The notes: generated from the sequence alone by a model not told the origin. Shown: positions 1-7,214, numbered from the stretch's first letter. The stretch: 39,929 nucleotides of DNA from an uncultured Clostridia bacterium (GCA_947631765.1 CANRMP010000016.1:1-39929); one strand, 5' to 3'. A program made the numbers and translations.

Positions 1-2
1 TT

Positions 3-110
3 AGCTTCAATTTCCCTGTTCCGCTGAACGGTCAGGAAGTGACCGAATTTCCCTTGGAAAATGAGACAACTATTGAGTGCGTGGTGGAGATGAAAAGGAA
101 GGAATATTGA
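3..110 (+). CDS. C-terminal fragment of an unidentified protein (cut by window start)
   Basis: The frame starting at base 3 is open from the window edge to a TGA at 108-110 and encodes about 35 residues ending in MKRKEY. Codon use looks normal for the window and the next gene follows immediately, so this is probably the tail of a real plus-strand gene. No family can be recognised from so short a tail. Confidence 0.45.
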   Translation, partial: SFNFPVPLNGQEVTEFPLENETTIECVVEMKRKEY

Positions 111-475
111 TTTAAGGATTTTAGGACAATTTTCCAAGGTAAAAGAAAAGGAAGAAAGCAGGAAAAAGCTCGTGCTTTCGGTAGTTGTTGCTTTTCTGAC
201 AATTCTATCCGGTGCGACACTGATTTTGTTATCCGGAATGCTTAAAATGGAAATGTGGCTGCGCGTACTGCTTGTTGCGATTGCCTTGATAGCAGTCTCG
301 GGAGGAGCAGCCGTGGCGACGGCGCTTGATTTGTCGGCAGGGACCTTTGAATGCAGAAAATGCGGCGAGATTTGAGCCGAGTGCTTCAGCCTACATTGCG
401 GGACTGCATACCGTCACAAGGCGAAAGCTGAAATGCCCGAATTGCGGGAAATATCCTACTGTAAAAGGAGGCTGA
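106..475 (+). pseudogene. Small membrane protein with C-terminal zinc ribbon, frameshifted
   Basis: From about 106 one frame encodes a basic N-terminus, then two hydrophobic segments (roughly 172-330), and reaches the first half of a zinc ribbon, ECRKCGE, before a TGA at 373-375. The missing half, RKLKCPNCGKY, is in the next frame from about 371 to the TGA at 473-475. Together they give CxxC...CxxC, the usual ending of a small Firmicutes family with transmembrane segments and a terminal zinc ribbon. The family usually has two residues between CG and the following aromatic, so a 2-base deletion after GAG (367-369) fits best. The start is uncertain: no good ATG exists, and GTG 172 would cut off the basic N-terminus. 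A sequencing error or recoding is possible. Confidence 0.5.
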
Positions 476-588
476 CTCACCAAAAGAGGGTAGGAGGCAC
501 AAAAGCCCGAAGCTTCGCCTTAAGAAAAAAATTTGTCCGCGAAGCGGACACCTTTTGACAAAAAGTGAAGAGTAAAGAGTGAAAAGGT

Positions 589-623
589 AAAATCGGCAAG
601 CGCTGAACGCGTTTGCCGATTTT
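589..623 (-). terminator. Terminator of the tRNA operon
   Basis: An 11-bp perfect stem (589-599 with 613-623) lies just past the 3' end of the tRNA-His gene. On the minus strand it is followed by T-rich sequence (TTTTACCTTTT). Its position and orientation fit the end of the Gly-Arg-His tRNA transcript. Confidence 0.65.
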
Positions 624-624
624 A

Positions 625-701
625 TGGGGTGAGCGATGGGAGTCGAACCCACGCCCTCCAGGGCCACAACCTGGCGCTCTAACCAACTGAGCTACGCCCA
701 C
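625..701 (-). tRNA. tRNA-His (GTG anticodon)
   Basis: Read on the minus strand, the acceptor arm GTGGGCG pairs fully with CGCTCAC (allowing G-U), and 3' CCA is encoded at 625-627. The anticodon loop TTGTGGC gives GTG, reading His codons. The base before position 1 (702) is G and the discriminator is C, the G-1:C73 pair typical of tRNA-His. It is the last gene of a three-tRNA operon. Confidence 0.95.
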
Positions 702-748
702 CATAAAAAATATATATAAACCGACAATAAGTCGGAGAATTTTCAAAG

Positions 749-825
749 TGGCGTACCCTGACGGATTCGAACCGGCGACCTACTGCTTAGAAGGCAGTTG
801 CTCTATCCTGCTGAGCTAAGGGTAC
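749..825 (-). tRNA. tRNA-Arg (TCT anticodon)
   Basis: On the minus strand the acceptor GTACCCT pairs with AGGGTAC, the T arm contains GGTTCGAATCC, and CCA is encoded at 749-751. The anticodon loop CTTCTAA gives TCT, reading AGA/AGG. It is the middle gene of the tRNA operon. Its U34 is the kind of base modified by the MnmE pathway, of which mnmE and mnmM are both in this window. Confidence 0.95.
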
Positions 826-856
826 ATTGATAAAAGCGACGGAGCTTTTAAAAAAA

Positions 857-930
<74 letters not shown>

Positions 931-945
931 ATTCATTGCCTAAAC

Positions 946-974
946 ATAATATCACAACAGGTGCCGTTTGTCAA
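946..974 (-). promoter_or_regulatory. Sigma-A promoter of the tRNA operon
   Basis: Minus-strand TTGACA (969-974), a 17-bp spacer ending in TGA, then TATTAT (946-951). Transcription would start just upstream of tRNA-Gly at 930. Confidence 0.85.
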
Positions 975-1211
975 TAGGTATTTTTAATTTTTTCGGATTT
1001 TTTTCGGAAAAGTAAATTCGCGGGGTGGATATCGGGGCGGGTGACGGCTCGGTGGGGTGAAAATACCGTTTGATACCGTTTGGGCGGGTAAGGGTTTGGC
1101 GACGGGTGGATATTTCTTTCTTTGTACTCGTTGCCGCTTGCTTGCAGGTTGGAAAATTTTATTATTGCGTGATTTTCGTATACGTACCCTTTGTTTTTTC
1201 GCCTACGGCTT

Positions 1212-1330
1212 GCCTCATCTTTCCCCTCGCTCCTGCGGCGGAGCCGCGGCGAAGCCGTGGAAGCGCGCGGGCGCGCTTGATTTTGCGGCGCAAAATCCTC
1301 CGCCGCGGGGAGCGTGAGGGAAGGAGAGGC
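1212..1330. repeat. Cloverleaf palindrome, copy 1
   Basis: Inverted arms (1212-1243 and 1298-1330) enclose three adjacent hairpins: a CCGCGGC/GCCGTGG-type hairpin, AAGCGCGC/GCGCGCTT, and GATTTTGC/GCAAAATC. The core order is GC-rich hairpin first, AT-rich hairpin last, as in copies 2 and 4. The arms are more diverged here than in copy 2. The copy is preceded by GCCTACGGCTT and followed by AAGGAATGACAGG, the flanks shared by all copies. ORFs that run through it on both strands are artefacts of the palindrome. Confidence 0.85.
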
Positions 1331-1450
1331 AAGGAATGACAGGAAAGGCGAAGGGACGGTGCGAGGGGCTCGCGAGGGTAAAATATTTTAGATAATTCGC
1401 ATCGATTGGCGGGGAGTTGGGGAAAGGAGAGGCAGGGAAAGACAGAAAAG

Positions 1451-1857
1451 GCGAAGGGCGCGTACAGCAGAAAACCGAAAAAAGATATCACGCCAAAGCA
1501 AAGACGCAAAACGAATCAAGGAAAAAAAGGGTTTGCGCCGGATGCGTACCTTACTTATAATATAGCGACACGCCGGAAAACATGAAAAATATGGAAGAAA
1601 AATGTCAACATTTTTTCGATTTTTGTAAACAATTTTATGATTTTTGCATACATTTTTCGACAAAGTAAAGTAAAGAAAAGTAAAGTAAAGAAAAGCAAAG
1701 TAAACCAAAGCAAACTAAAGTAGAGTAAAGTAGAGTGAAGCGCGGAGCGCTTCCACTTGCGCGTGCGAGCTCCGCGTCGCGGAGCAGGTCGCACGCACGC
1801 TTCAACACTACTAAAGTGAGCAGGAAAAAATAAGGGGACGTACAACGCGGGGACGGG
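1451..1857. repeat. Long dispersed repeat, copy A
   Basis: About 400 bp that recur at 12481-12862 with high identity (by eye about 90%), the main difference being about 21 bases present only here near 1617-1637. The unit contains a shared stretch with a TATAAT-like motif near 1555, an AT-rich segment, a 16-unit pentanucleotide array, and a GC-rich hairpin cluster (about 1737-1806). It begins 121 bases after the end of cloverleaf copy 1, the same spacing as between copy 3 and repeat B, so both pairs are one composite element. No convincing coding frame is present. Confidence 0.85.
1661..1740. repeat. 16 x 5-bp NAAAG-type array, copy A
   Basis: Exactly 80 bases divide into 16 pentamers starting CAAAG TAAAG TAAAG AAAAG, with variants such as TAAAC and TAGAG toward the right. 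Copy B has the same 16 units with mostly the same variant order. This shows that the array was copied as a block rather than expanded separately. Confidence 0.85.
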
Positions 1858-1952
1858 GAAGATGAGTCAAGGAATGGCAGAAAAGGCGAAGGGACGGTGC
1901 GGAGGGTGCGAGTCGCTGTCGGTCGGCGTATACGAATATTCGGCAAATAAGC

Positions 1953-2147
1953 TTGTCACAGCCGCAAGGTATTGTCATGACGTCGATTTTCACGGCGACG
2001 AGTGGGTACGTCTTGCGTATTGGACGTCAAATAAAGATTTTCGGCAATGTGCGCGGAAAGAGTCGCTTTTCGGCGCTCAAAAAGCGCGTCCTTACAAAGG
2101 TCGAAGAAAACGGGAAGACGCAGATGCTTTCCGAGTGGATGAAATAA
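1953..2147 (+). pseudogene. Possible gene remnant
   Basis: A 64-codon frame with coding-like third positions and a lysine/arginine-rich sequence (segments GRQIKIFGNVRGKSRF and KVEENGKTQM) ends in TAA. It has no clear Shine-Dalgarno sequence and lies directly against the noncoding repeat, and a longer overlapping frame competes with it. I do not recognise the family. It may be the tail of a gene truncated by the repeat element. Confidence 0.25.
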
Positions 2148-2282
2148 GGCTCAAAAACTCATTACCGAAAATTGTGCGTATGTATATTCGGCTTGTGTCG
2201 TTTTGTGTCGTTCAAAGCTTAGAGGGTGATACAATAAAGCCGTATTGTAAACGCGGGCTGTTTCCAAATGTTTTTTATCGTT

Positions 2283-2375
2283 TTACATGTTTAATTTTTC
2301 GGCAAAATCAGCCATAGCCTCGGAAAGTGGCTTTTCTTCCCGAAAGGCTTTGATATTTTCCTTCATCTGCTCCAT
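2283..2375 (-). pseudogene. Possible C-terminal remnant of an aldo/keto-reductase-like gene
   Basis: On the minus strand 30 codons run from ATG 2375 to TAA 2283, with the sequence MEQMKENIKAFREEKPLSEA followed by ten more residues. The motif MxxNIxxFxxxKPLSE resembles the C-terminal end of aldo/keto reductases. An in-frame stop lies two codons upstream, so only the tail would survive. The stretch 2148-2402 holds nothing else recognisable. Confidence 0.3.
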
Positions 2376-2402
2376 ATATTAATTTTAAAAAAACAAAAGT
2401 GC

Positions 2403-2431
2403 TTGAAAAATTCACAAAAGAATGTTAATAT
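2403..2431 (+). promoter_or_regulatory. Promoter of the DUF3842 gene
   Basis: TTGAAA (2403-2408), a 17-bp spacer, then TAATAT (2426-2431), with transcription expected near 2438 and a GGGGGAAA ribosome binding site before the start at 2467. Confidence 0.7.
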
Positions 2432-2466
2432 AGATACTGTAAATTTCACGATTCGGGGGAAACCTT

Positions 2467-2880
2467 ATGACAATACTTGTAATTGACGCACAGGGCGGCG
2501 GAATCGGGCGCGAGCTGGTGTCGTCCCTCAAGCAAGCGCTGACGGACGCCGAGATACTTGCCGTCGGAACCAATGCGGCGGCGACTGCCGCCATGTTAAA
2601 AGCCGGCGCCTCTTCTGCCGCGACCGGTGAAAACGCGGTTGTTGTCTGCGCGGGAAGGGCGGATATTATTGTCGGTCCTGTCGGGATCGTCATTGCCGAC
2701 TCCATGCTCGGGGAAATTACTCCGAAAATGGCGCTCGCCGTGGCGCAGAGCCGCGCAAAGCGGGTCCTTATTCCCTTTAGCCATTGCGACACGGTCATCG
2801 CGGGAGCAGAAAATGCAAGCACAACCGAGCTTATTCAAAAAGCCGTTGCCAAGGTGAAAAAACTGTGCGGGGCGTCTTGA
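2467..2880 (+). CDS. DUF3842 family protein
   Basis: A 137-residue protein beginning MTILVIDAQGGGIG, the signature start of the DUF3842 family, with a nucleotide-binding-like glycine-rich turn after the first strand. The rest is small and Ala/Val/Gly-rich with VVCAGRADIIVGPVGIV in the middle and a C-terminal lysine-rich helix. The family is conserved in Clostridia, and I know of no established function. The start is supported by a GGGGGAAACC Shine-Dalgarno sequence and a promoter at 2403-2431. It is a single-gene unit: another promoter overlaps its stop codon. Confidence 0.85.
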   Translation: MTILVIDAQGGGIGRELVSSLKQALTDAEILAVGTNAAATAAMLKAGASSAATGENAVVVCAGRADIIVGPVGIVIADSMLGEITPKMALAVAQSRAKRVLIPFSHCDTVIAGAENASTTELIQKAVAKVKKLCGAS

Positions 2881-2906
2881 CAAGCTGCTTGCATCTGTGC
2901 TAAAAT
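2877..2906 (+). promoter_or_regulatory. Promoter of the small-membrane-protein leader
   Basis: TTGACA (2877-2882, overlapping the DUF3842 stop), an 18-bp spacer, then TAAAAT (2901-2906). Transcription would begin near 2913 and make a leader of about 160 nt before the next start codon at 3075. Confidence 0.7.
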
Positions 2907-2980
2907 ACATGCGGCTCGGCAGAAGCCGACCTTCGGCGCAGAAGCGCTTTGTGAATTTTTTTAAAGCTGCGTACTATGAA

Positions 2981-3023
2981 GGTATGCGTTTTCTCTGAAG
3001 AGAGAGAACGTATGCCTTTTTTT
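2981..3023 (+). terminator. Intrinsic terminator inside the leader of the next gene
   Basis: A 16-bp uninterrupted stem (2981-2996 with 3001-3016, some G-U pairs) with a GAAG tetraloop is followed by seven Ts. It lies between the promoter at 2877-2906 and the gene at 3075. It may therefore be a conditional attenuator, not only an end signal for readthrough from the gene before it. Confidence 0.85.
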
Positions 3024-3074
3024 GGTATACGAATCATAAAAAATATTTTATTTATATCTAAGGAGGATAAAACA

Positions 3075-3485
3075 ATGGCATGTTTTCTTGTTCCGGCGGC
3101 TGAAGCTGTCGTTACCACAATAGCGGCAAAGGTGATAAAATCAAAAGAAGGGGATCCCGAAACATTAAAGGTACAGCTTGACGGCTCGGAGCTTGTCGAA
3201 GCGGAGAAGCTTCCTTTTTCAAAAAAGCTCGGGTGGCTTAACAAAATGCTCTGGGGAGGCTCTGCGCTCTTGGCGTTTGAGCATGTTTGACACGGAGAGG
3301 TCGTACCGTATTTCCCCTTCCTTACGGCAGCGTCAAGCCCCGCAGAGGCAGCGGCAATGCTGAATGAAATGGCAACCGCGGGTGTTGCAATGGCGGTTTT
3401 GGTGACCGCTGTTTGGGCAGGTATGCTCGCCGTGTGCTCGGCAATTGAAAAGAGAGCGAAGAAAGCGCTCCCCGCCGAAAGTTAA
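3075..3485 (+). pseudogene. Small membrane protein interrupted by an in-frame TGA
   Basis: ATG 3075 follows a strong AGGAGG ribosome binding site. The frame encodes 71 residues ending AFEHV, then TGA (3288-3290). The same frame continues unbroken for 64 more codons (HGEVVPYFPF... to ...KKALPAES, TAA at 3483-3485). From memory, relatives in Clostridia read EHxWHGEVVP here, so the TGA replaces a Trp TGG by one base. The second half holds a transmembrane segment and a conserved-looking LNEMATAGVAMAVLV stretch. Other genes in the window stop at TGA normally, so genome-wide TGA reassignment is not supported. It is followed 21 bases later by its usual small membrane partner. Confidence 0.7.
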
Positions 3486-3506
3486 AAAAATCGGAGAAAT
3501 CATAAA

Positions 3507-3824
3507 ATGACATTACTTACTACCGTTTTCGCCGCCGTTATCTGCACCGTCATTTGGTATAAGGGCGCCCCGAAAAGCGAGATGAAGGTCGGTGTGCTTT
3601 GCTGGATGTACTGGGGCGCTTCACTTATGTGGCTGGTCGATGCGATCTTCGAGTATGCGGAGCTTCACGCAGAATACTTTACCCCGGCTCCGGCGGATAT
3701 GCTCAATGACTTCTATCTTGGACTTTCCGCGGTCGCCCTCGGTCTTGTCATCTGGCTGATCATTCTTTTGGTGAAGGACCCGAAGGGCGTTGTAAAATCG
3801 GCGCTTTTTCGCAAGAAAAACTGA
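3507..3824 (+). CDS. Small membrane protein, unknown function
   Basis: A 105-residue protein with about three hydrophobic helices: an N-terminal anchor (TTVFAAVICTVIWY), a middle segment around WMYWGASLMWLVDAIF, and a C-terminal helix (LSAVALGLVIWLIILLV) followed by a basic tail. Members of this type occur next to the preceding gene in many Clostridia. The pair may form a membrane complex, but no role is established that I can name. The Shine-Dalgarno sequence is GGAGAAA just before ATG. Confidence 0.75.
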   Translation: MTLLTTVFAAVICTVIWYKGAPKSEMKVGVLCWMYWGASLMWLVDAIFEYAELHAEYFTPAPADMLNDFYLGLSAVALGLVIWLIILLVKDPKGVVKSALFRKKN

Positions 3825-3887
3825 ATGAAAGCGGGAAGCGGTTCTGCCGAATCGGTAAAGCCGCTTTCTGCTGTTTGGAGATTTATT

Positions 3888-4643
3888 ATGCAAAGTGAAA
3901 CAAGGAAAATATTAGAATCGGTTCAAAACGGGTCGGTTTCGGTGGACGAGGCGCTTATTCGGCTTAAAACACAGCCGTTTGAGGACCTCGGCTATGCGAA
4001 GGTCGACCTTCACCGCAAAATAAGGCAGGGCGTTCCCGAGGTAATTTACGGCGCGGGAAAAGCTCCCGAACAGATTGTCGGCATTATGGGCTCTATGATA
4101 AAAAACGGGCAGGACAGGATACTTATAACCCGCCTTTCGGTCGAGTCTGCCGAGGCCGTCTCGAGGTCCTTTTCTCTTACCTATCAAAAAGAGGCGCAAA
4201 TAGGCCATTACGGCGCGATTCCGAGCCCCGACGGAATAGGAAATGTACTTGTCGCCACTGGCGGCACGAGCGATATTCGGGTTGCACAGGAGGCGGCGCT
4301 CACTGCGGAGTTTTTCGGGAACAGGGTAGTCCGTCTTTTTGACGTCGGCGTTGCGGGACTGCACAGACTGCTCTCTCACAAGGAAGAGATCATGAGCGCA
4401 AGCGTTATTGTCGCCATTGCCGGAATGGAGGGCGCCCTTGCAAGCGTTATCGGGGGGCTTGCCGATTGCCCGGTAATTGCCGTTCCGACAAGCGTCGGAT
4501 ACGGGGCGGCGTTTGGGGGACTTTCGGCTCTGCTGTCAATGCTCAATTCCTGTGCAAGCGGCGTGTCGGTTGTCAATATTGATAACGGCTTTGGCGCGGG
4601 ATATCTTGCAAGCATGATAAATCATATGGAGGCAAAAAAATGA
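3888..4643 (+). CDS. larB: LarB, pyridinium-3,5-biscarboxylic acid mononucleotide synthase
   Basis: LarB carboxylates and hydrolyses nicotinic acid adenine dinucleotide to give P2CMN, the first step of the nickel-pincer nucleotide cofactor. This 252-residue protein has a typical LarB layout. An N-terminal helical part contains FEDLGYAKVDLHR and ends in the VPEVIYGAGK strand. A PurE-like C-terminal domain follows, with VLVATGGTSDIRVAQEA, GVAGLHRLL, IAGMEGALASVIGGL and VPTSVGYG. ATG 3888 is chosen over an upstream in-frame ATG (3825) because LarB homologues begin near here and GGAG lies at the right spacing. Its stop overlaps the larC start (ATGA), so the two are translationally coupled. Confidence 0.92.
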   Translation: MQSETRKILESVQNGSVSVDEALIRLKTQPFEDLGYAKVDLHRKIRQGVPEVIYGAGKAPEQIVGIMGSMIKNGQDRILITRLSVESAEAVSRSFSLTYQKEAQIGHYGAIPSPDGIGNVLVATGGTSDIRVAQEAALTAEFFGNRVVRLFDVGVAGLHRLLSHKEEIMSASVIVAIAGMEGALASVIGGLADCPVIAVPTSVGYGAAFGGLSALLSMLNSCASGVSVVNIDNGFGAGYLASMINHMEAKK

Positions 4644-5914
4644 AAACGCTGTATTTGGATTGCGGAATGGGCGCCGCGGGAGATATGCTGACTGCCGCAC
4701 TGCTTGAGCTTATGCCCGAACCGGATAAATTTGTTGAGAGGCTTAATGCGCTGGGCATCCCCGAGGTGAAATTTCGCAAGGAAAAAGCAATAAAATGCGG
4801 TATTGCCGGCACGCATATGTCGGTTTTGGTTCACGGAGAGGAAGAGGAATGTTACGGTAATGAGCAGATCCGCGAGCATGAGCACGAACATACGCACGAA
4901 CACGAGCACGAGCATGAACATACGCACGAGCATGAGCACGAACACGAACACGAACACGGGCATCACCATCACAGCGGGATGCACGATATAGAACATATCG
5001 TCTCGGATCTGAAGCTCCCCGAAAGGGTCGAAAAGGACGTCCTTGCGGTTTACAGACTTATCGCCGAGGCGGAAAGTCGCGCGCACGGAGTTCCCGTCTC
5101 GGATATCCACTTTCACGAGGTCGGCACAATGGACGCGGTGGCGGATATTACGGCGGTCTGCCTTTTGGTAAATGAGCTTGCGCCTGACGAGGTGGTATGC
5201 TCTCCGATTCAGGTCGGGAGCGGCAAGGTAAGATGCGCACACGGGACGCTGCCTGTTCCGGCGCCTGCCACGGCGTTTATTTTGCAAGGCGTACCCACAT
5301 ACTCTACCGATATCAAGGGCGAGCTCTGCACCCCGACGGGCGCCGCACTGCTTAAGCATTTTGTCACCCGCTTTGGCAATATGCCGCTGATGAAAACAGA
5401 AAAAATCGGCTACGGAATGGGAAAAAAGGATTTTGAAGTTACCAACTGCGTGCGCGCAATGCTCGGCGAGGGCGAGGATAAAACCGATACGGTTTTGGAG
5501 CTTTCCTGCAACGTTGACGATATGACAGCCGAGGAGGTAGGCTTTGCAGCAGAGCGTCTTTTCGAGGGCGGCGCAAACGAGGTCTTTACCATTCCGATAG
5601 GCATGAAAAAATCCCGCCCCGGCACATTGCTTCGTGTTCTGTGCAAGGAGGGAGACCGTGAAAAAATGCTTAGCCTTATTTTCAAATACACCTCTACCAT
5701 CGGGGTGCGGGAAACGCCTACGCGGCGGTATATTCTTGACAGGAAAATTGAGAAGCTTGAAACCCCGTACGGGGTGGTTCGGCGCAAGCTTTCCTCGGGC
5801 TACGGCGTAAAGCGCGCAAAATATGAATATGAGGACCTTGCCAAAATCGCATCCGAGAGGGGAATTGGCATAGAAGAGGTAAAAAAGCTTCTTGAGGGCG
5901 TAACGGAGCGATAA
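4640..5914 (+). CDS. larC: LarC, nickel insertase of the nickel-pincer cofactor
   Basis: LarC inserts nickel into pyridinium-3,5-bisthiocarboxylic acid mononucleotide, the last step of the cofactor pathway. The 424-residue frame begins MKTLYLDCGMGAAGDM, a family hallmark. Residues 80-111 alternate His with Glu/Thr and end GHHHH, a histidine-rich stretch likely to bind nickel. The C-terminal half includes LSCNVDDMTAEEVGF. In Lactobacillus plantarum larC is split and needs a programmed frameshift; here one frame covers both parts. It overlaps larB by four bases, and larE follows five bases downstream. Confidence 0.93.
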   Translation: MKTLYLDCGMGAAGDMLTAALLELMPEPDKFVERLNALGIPEVKFRKEKAIKCGIAGTHMSVLVHGEEEECYGNEQIREHEHEHTHEHEHEHEHTHEHEHEHEHEHGHHHHSGMHDIEHIVSDLKLPERVEKDVLAVYRLIAEAESRAHGVPVSDIHFHEVGTMDAVADITAVCLLVNELAPDEVVCSPIQVGSGKVRCAHGTLPVPAPATAFILQGVPTYSTDIKGELCTPTGAALLKHFVTRFGNMPLMKTEKIGYGMGKKDFEVTNCVRAMLGEGEDKTDTVLELSCNVDDMTAEEVGFAAERLFEGGANEVFTIPIGMKKSRPGTLLRVLCKEGDREKMLSLIFKYTSTIGVRETPTRRYILDRKIEKLETPYGVVRRKLSSGYGVKRAKYEYEDLAKIASERGIGIEEVKKLLEGVTER

Positions 5915-5919
5915 TAATT

Positions 5920-6732
5920 ATGGATTTAATGCACGAAAAGCTTGAACATCTAAAGGAATATCTGTATGCTTTGGGAAGCGTTGCCGTCGCTTTTTCGTCG
6001 GGCGTCGATTCTACCTTTTTACTTTATATTGCCCATCAGGTGCTCGGAAAAAATGCGATTGCCGTCACGGCGCAGTCCTGCACCTTCCCGAAAAGGGAGC
6101 TTGACGAGGCAAAAGCCTTTTGCGAGTCCCACAAAATCACCCATTTCATCTGCCAATCGGAGGAACTGGATATTGAGGGATTCCGCCAGAATCCCAAAAA
6201 CCGCTGCTATCTTTGCAAGCATGAACTGTTTGAAAAGATATGGGAAATTGCAAAACAAAATGGAATCAGCGCTGTGGCGGAGGGCTCCAACACGGACGAC
6301 GTCGGTGATTACAGACCGGGGCTGGTTGCCATAGCGGAGCTTGGGATTAAAAGTCCGCTTCGTGAGGCAAAGCTGACAAAAGCCGAAATACGCGAGCTCT
6401 CAAGAGAACTTGGACTGCCTACTTGGGACAAGCAGTCCTTTGCCTGCCTTGCCTCGCGCTTTGTTTACGGCGAGGAGATTAATGAAAAAAAGCTGTCAAT
6501 GGTCGACAGGGCGGAACAGCTTCTGCTTGACTTGGGCTTTCATCAGGTGCGGGTGAGAATTCACGGAAGGCTTGCCCGAATTGAAGTGGAAAGGTCTGAG
6601 ATTTGCAGGTTTTTGGACGGTGATATAACAGAACAGGTCGCTCGGCGCTTTCATGAGATAGGCTTTTTGTATGTGACGCTCGACCTTGACGGTTATCAGA
6701 TGGGCAGCATGAATAAGGCTATTATAAAATAG
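5920..6732 (+). CDS. larE: LarE, sulfur transferase of the nickel-pincer cofactor pathway
   Basis: LarE is a PP-loop enzyme that adenylates a carboxylate of P2CMN and transfers sulfur to it. The PP-loop SSGVDS is at residues 26-31. Cysteines at 96, 99 (RCYLCK) and 176 (FACLASRF) match the arrangement in LarE proteins that hold an iron-sulfur cluster and can turn over. The L. plantarum type instead sacrifices only Cys176. The length of 270 is normal. It is the last gene of larB-larC-larE; no larA (lactate racemase) lies in this window, so the client enzyme must be elsewhere. Confidence 0.92.
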   Translation: MDLMHEKLEHLKEYLYALGSVAVAFSSGVDSTFLLYIAHQVLGKNAIAVTAQSCTFPKRELDEAKAFCESHKITHFICQSEELDIEGFRQNPKNRCYLCKHELFEKIWEIAKQNGISAVAEGSNTDDVGDYRPGLVAIAELGIKSPLREAKLTKAEIRELSRELGLPTWDKQSFACLASRFVYGEEINEKKLSMVDRAEQLLLDLGFHQVRVRIHGRLARIEVERSEICRFLDGDITEQVARRFHEIGFLYVTLDLDGYQMGSMNKAIIK

Positions 6733-6739
6733 TGCCTGA

Positions 6740-6769
6740 AAAAATAAAAAAACGGGCTGAAAAAGCCCG
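6740..6769 (-). terminator. Minus-strand terminator past larE
   Basis: The stem CGGGCT/AGCCCG (6753-6769) is followed on the minus strand by a long T tract, but on the plus strand by A-rich sequence. It therefore works for leftward transcripts. The only leftward promoters nearby are those of the antisense RNAs at 7215 and 7375, so it may end a long antisense form that covers the whole toxin mRNA. Confidence 0.55.
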
Positions 6770-6783
6770 AAAATTAAAAATAC

Positions 6784-6812
6784 TTGACAAAGCCGCATAT
6801 ATATGTTAAAAT
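6784..6812 (+). promoter_or_regulatory. Promoter of the toxin-like mRNA
   Basis: TTGACA (6784-6789), a 17-bp spacer, then TAAAAT (6807-6812). Transcription would start near 6819, giving a 170-nt leader rich in hairpins before the small ORF at 6992. Confidence 0.8.
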
Positions 6813-6991
6813 TATGTCGGTCGCGGGTTATCCCGCCTCAAGTGTCGGCGCAAGGCGCCGATGCGGAAAGGGCACACCAGTAAACGGTGGCGGTTGGTCT
6901 TCCTCGCTTAAGCACTCGCTTAATTGCGAAGGAGGCAATATTTCTTTTATATTTATACCTCTTTCGCTTTTGCAGAAAGGGGGAATGCGAA

Positions 6992-7129
6992 ATGAATTAT
7001 GTAACCTTTGACGAGCTTTTTGCTCTGATCACTTTGTTACTAACGGTTGCCGGATTCTCCGCATCCGCAGTCTTGACTGTCGTAATGACTGTCATACATA
7101 CATTTCAAAATAATAATAAAAAGAAATAA
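6992..7129 (+). CDS. Small hydrophobic peptide, type I toxin-like (holin-like)
   Basis: A 45-residue peptide with an acidic N-terminus (MNYVTFDELF), one long hydrophobic helix and a polar NNNKKK end. This is the form of type I toxin / holin-like peptides of Firmicutes (TxpA/BsrG-like). A strong AAAGGGGG ribosome binding site precedes ATG 6992; an overlapping ATG at 6985 starts a nine-codon frame. The long structured leader and the two antisense promoters downstream support the assignment. Such peptides insert in the membrane and are silenced by an antisense RNA. Toxicity here is inferred from form and context only. Confidence 0.65.
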   Translation: MNYVTFDELFALITLLLTVAGFSASAVLTVVMTVIHTFQNNNKKK

Positions 7130-7165
7130 ACCGCCGTACATCTCTCATTGCTCGGCGATTTATTT
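7124..7165. terminator. Bidirectional terminator of toxin mRNA and antisense unit 1
   Basis: A 13-bp stem with one mismatch (7124-7136 with 7153-7165) starts inside the toxin stop region. A-rich sequence on the left and T-rich sequence inside the right arm suit both directions. Confidence 0.6.
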
Positions 7166-7214
7166 CGTCCGGCGAGGAGGCTGACCGTCATCGGTGTGCC
7201 CCTTTTCTATATGC

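Noticed and set aside
1057-1993. Many overlapping ORFs of 60-115 codons on both strands
   Set aside because: They run through the palindromes, pentamer array and GC hairpins; their translations are low-complexity (RRRILRRKIKRARALP, FTLLYFSLLYF) and recur wherever the repeat recurs.
3288-3330. Selenocysteine insertion element after the in-frame TGA
   Set aside because: The only hairpin is a 4-bp stem, and family members as I recall them have Trp, not Cys, at this site.
4876-4970. Regular short repeats that could be taken for a CRISPR or minisatellite
   Set aside because: The 6-base periodicity is fully explained by alternating His/Glu codons in LarC; there are no spacers.
4622-5359. 245-codon minus-strand ORF opposite larC
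   Set aside because: It is the shadow of larC codon bias; the Val/Phe/Met-rich middle is the complement of the histidine-rich repeat.
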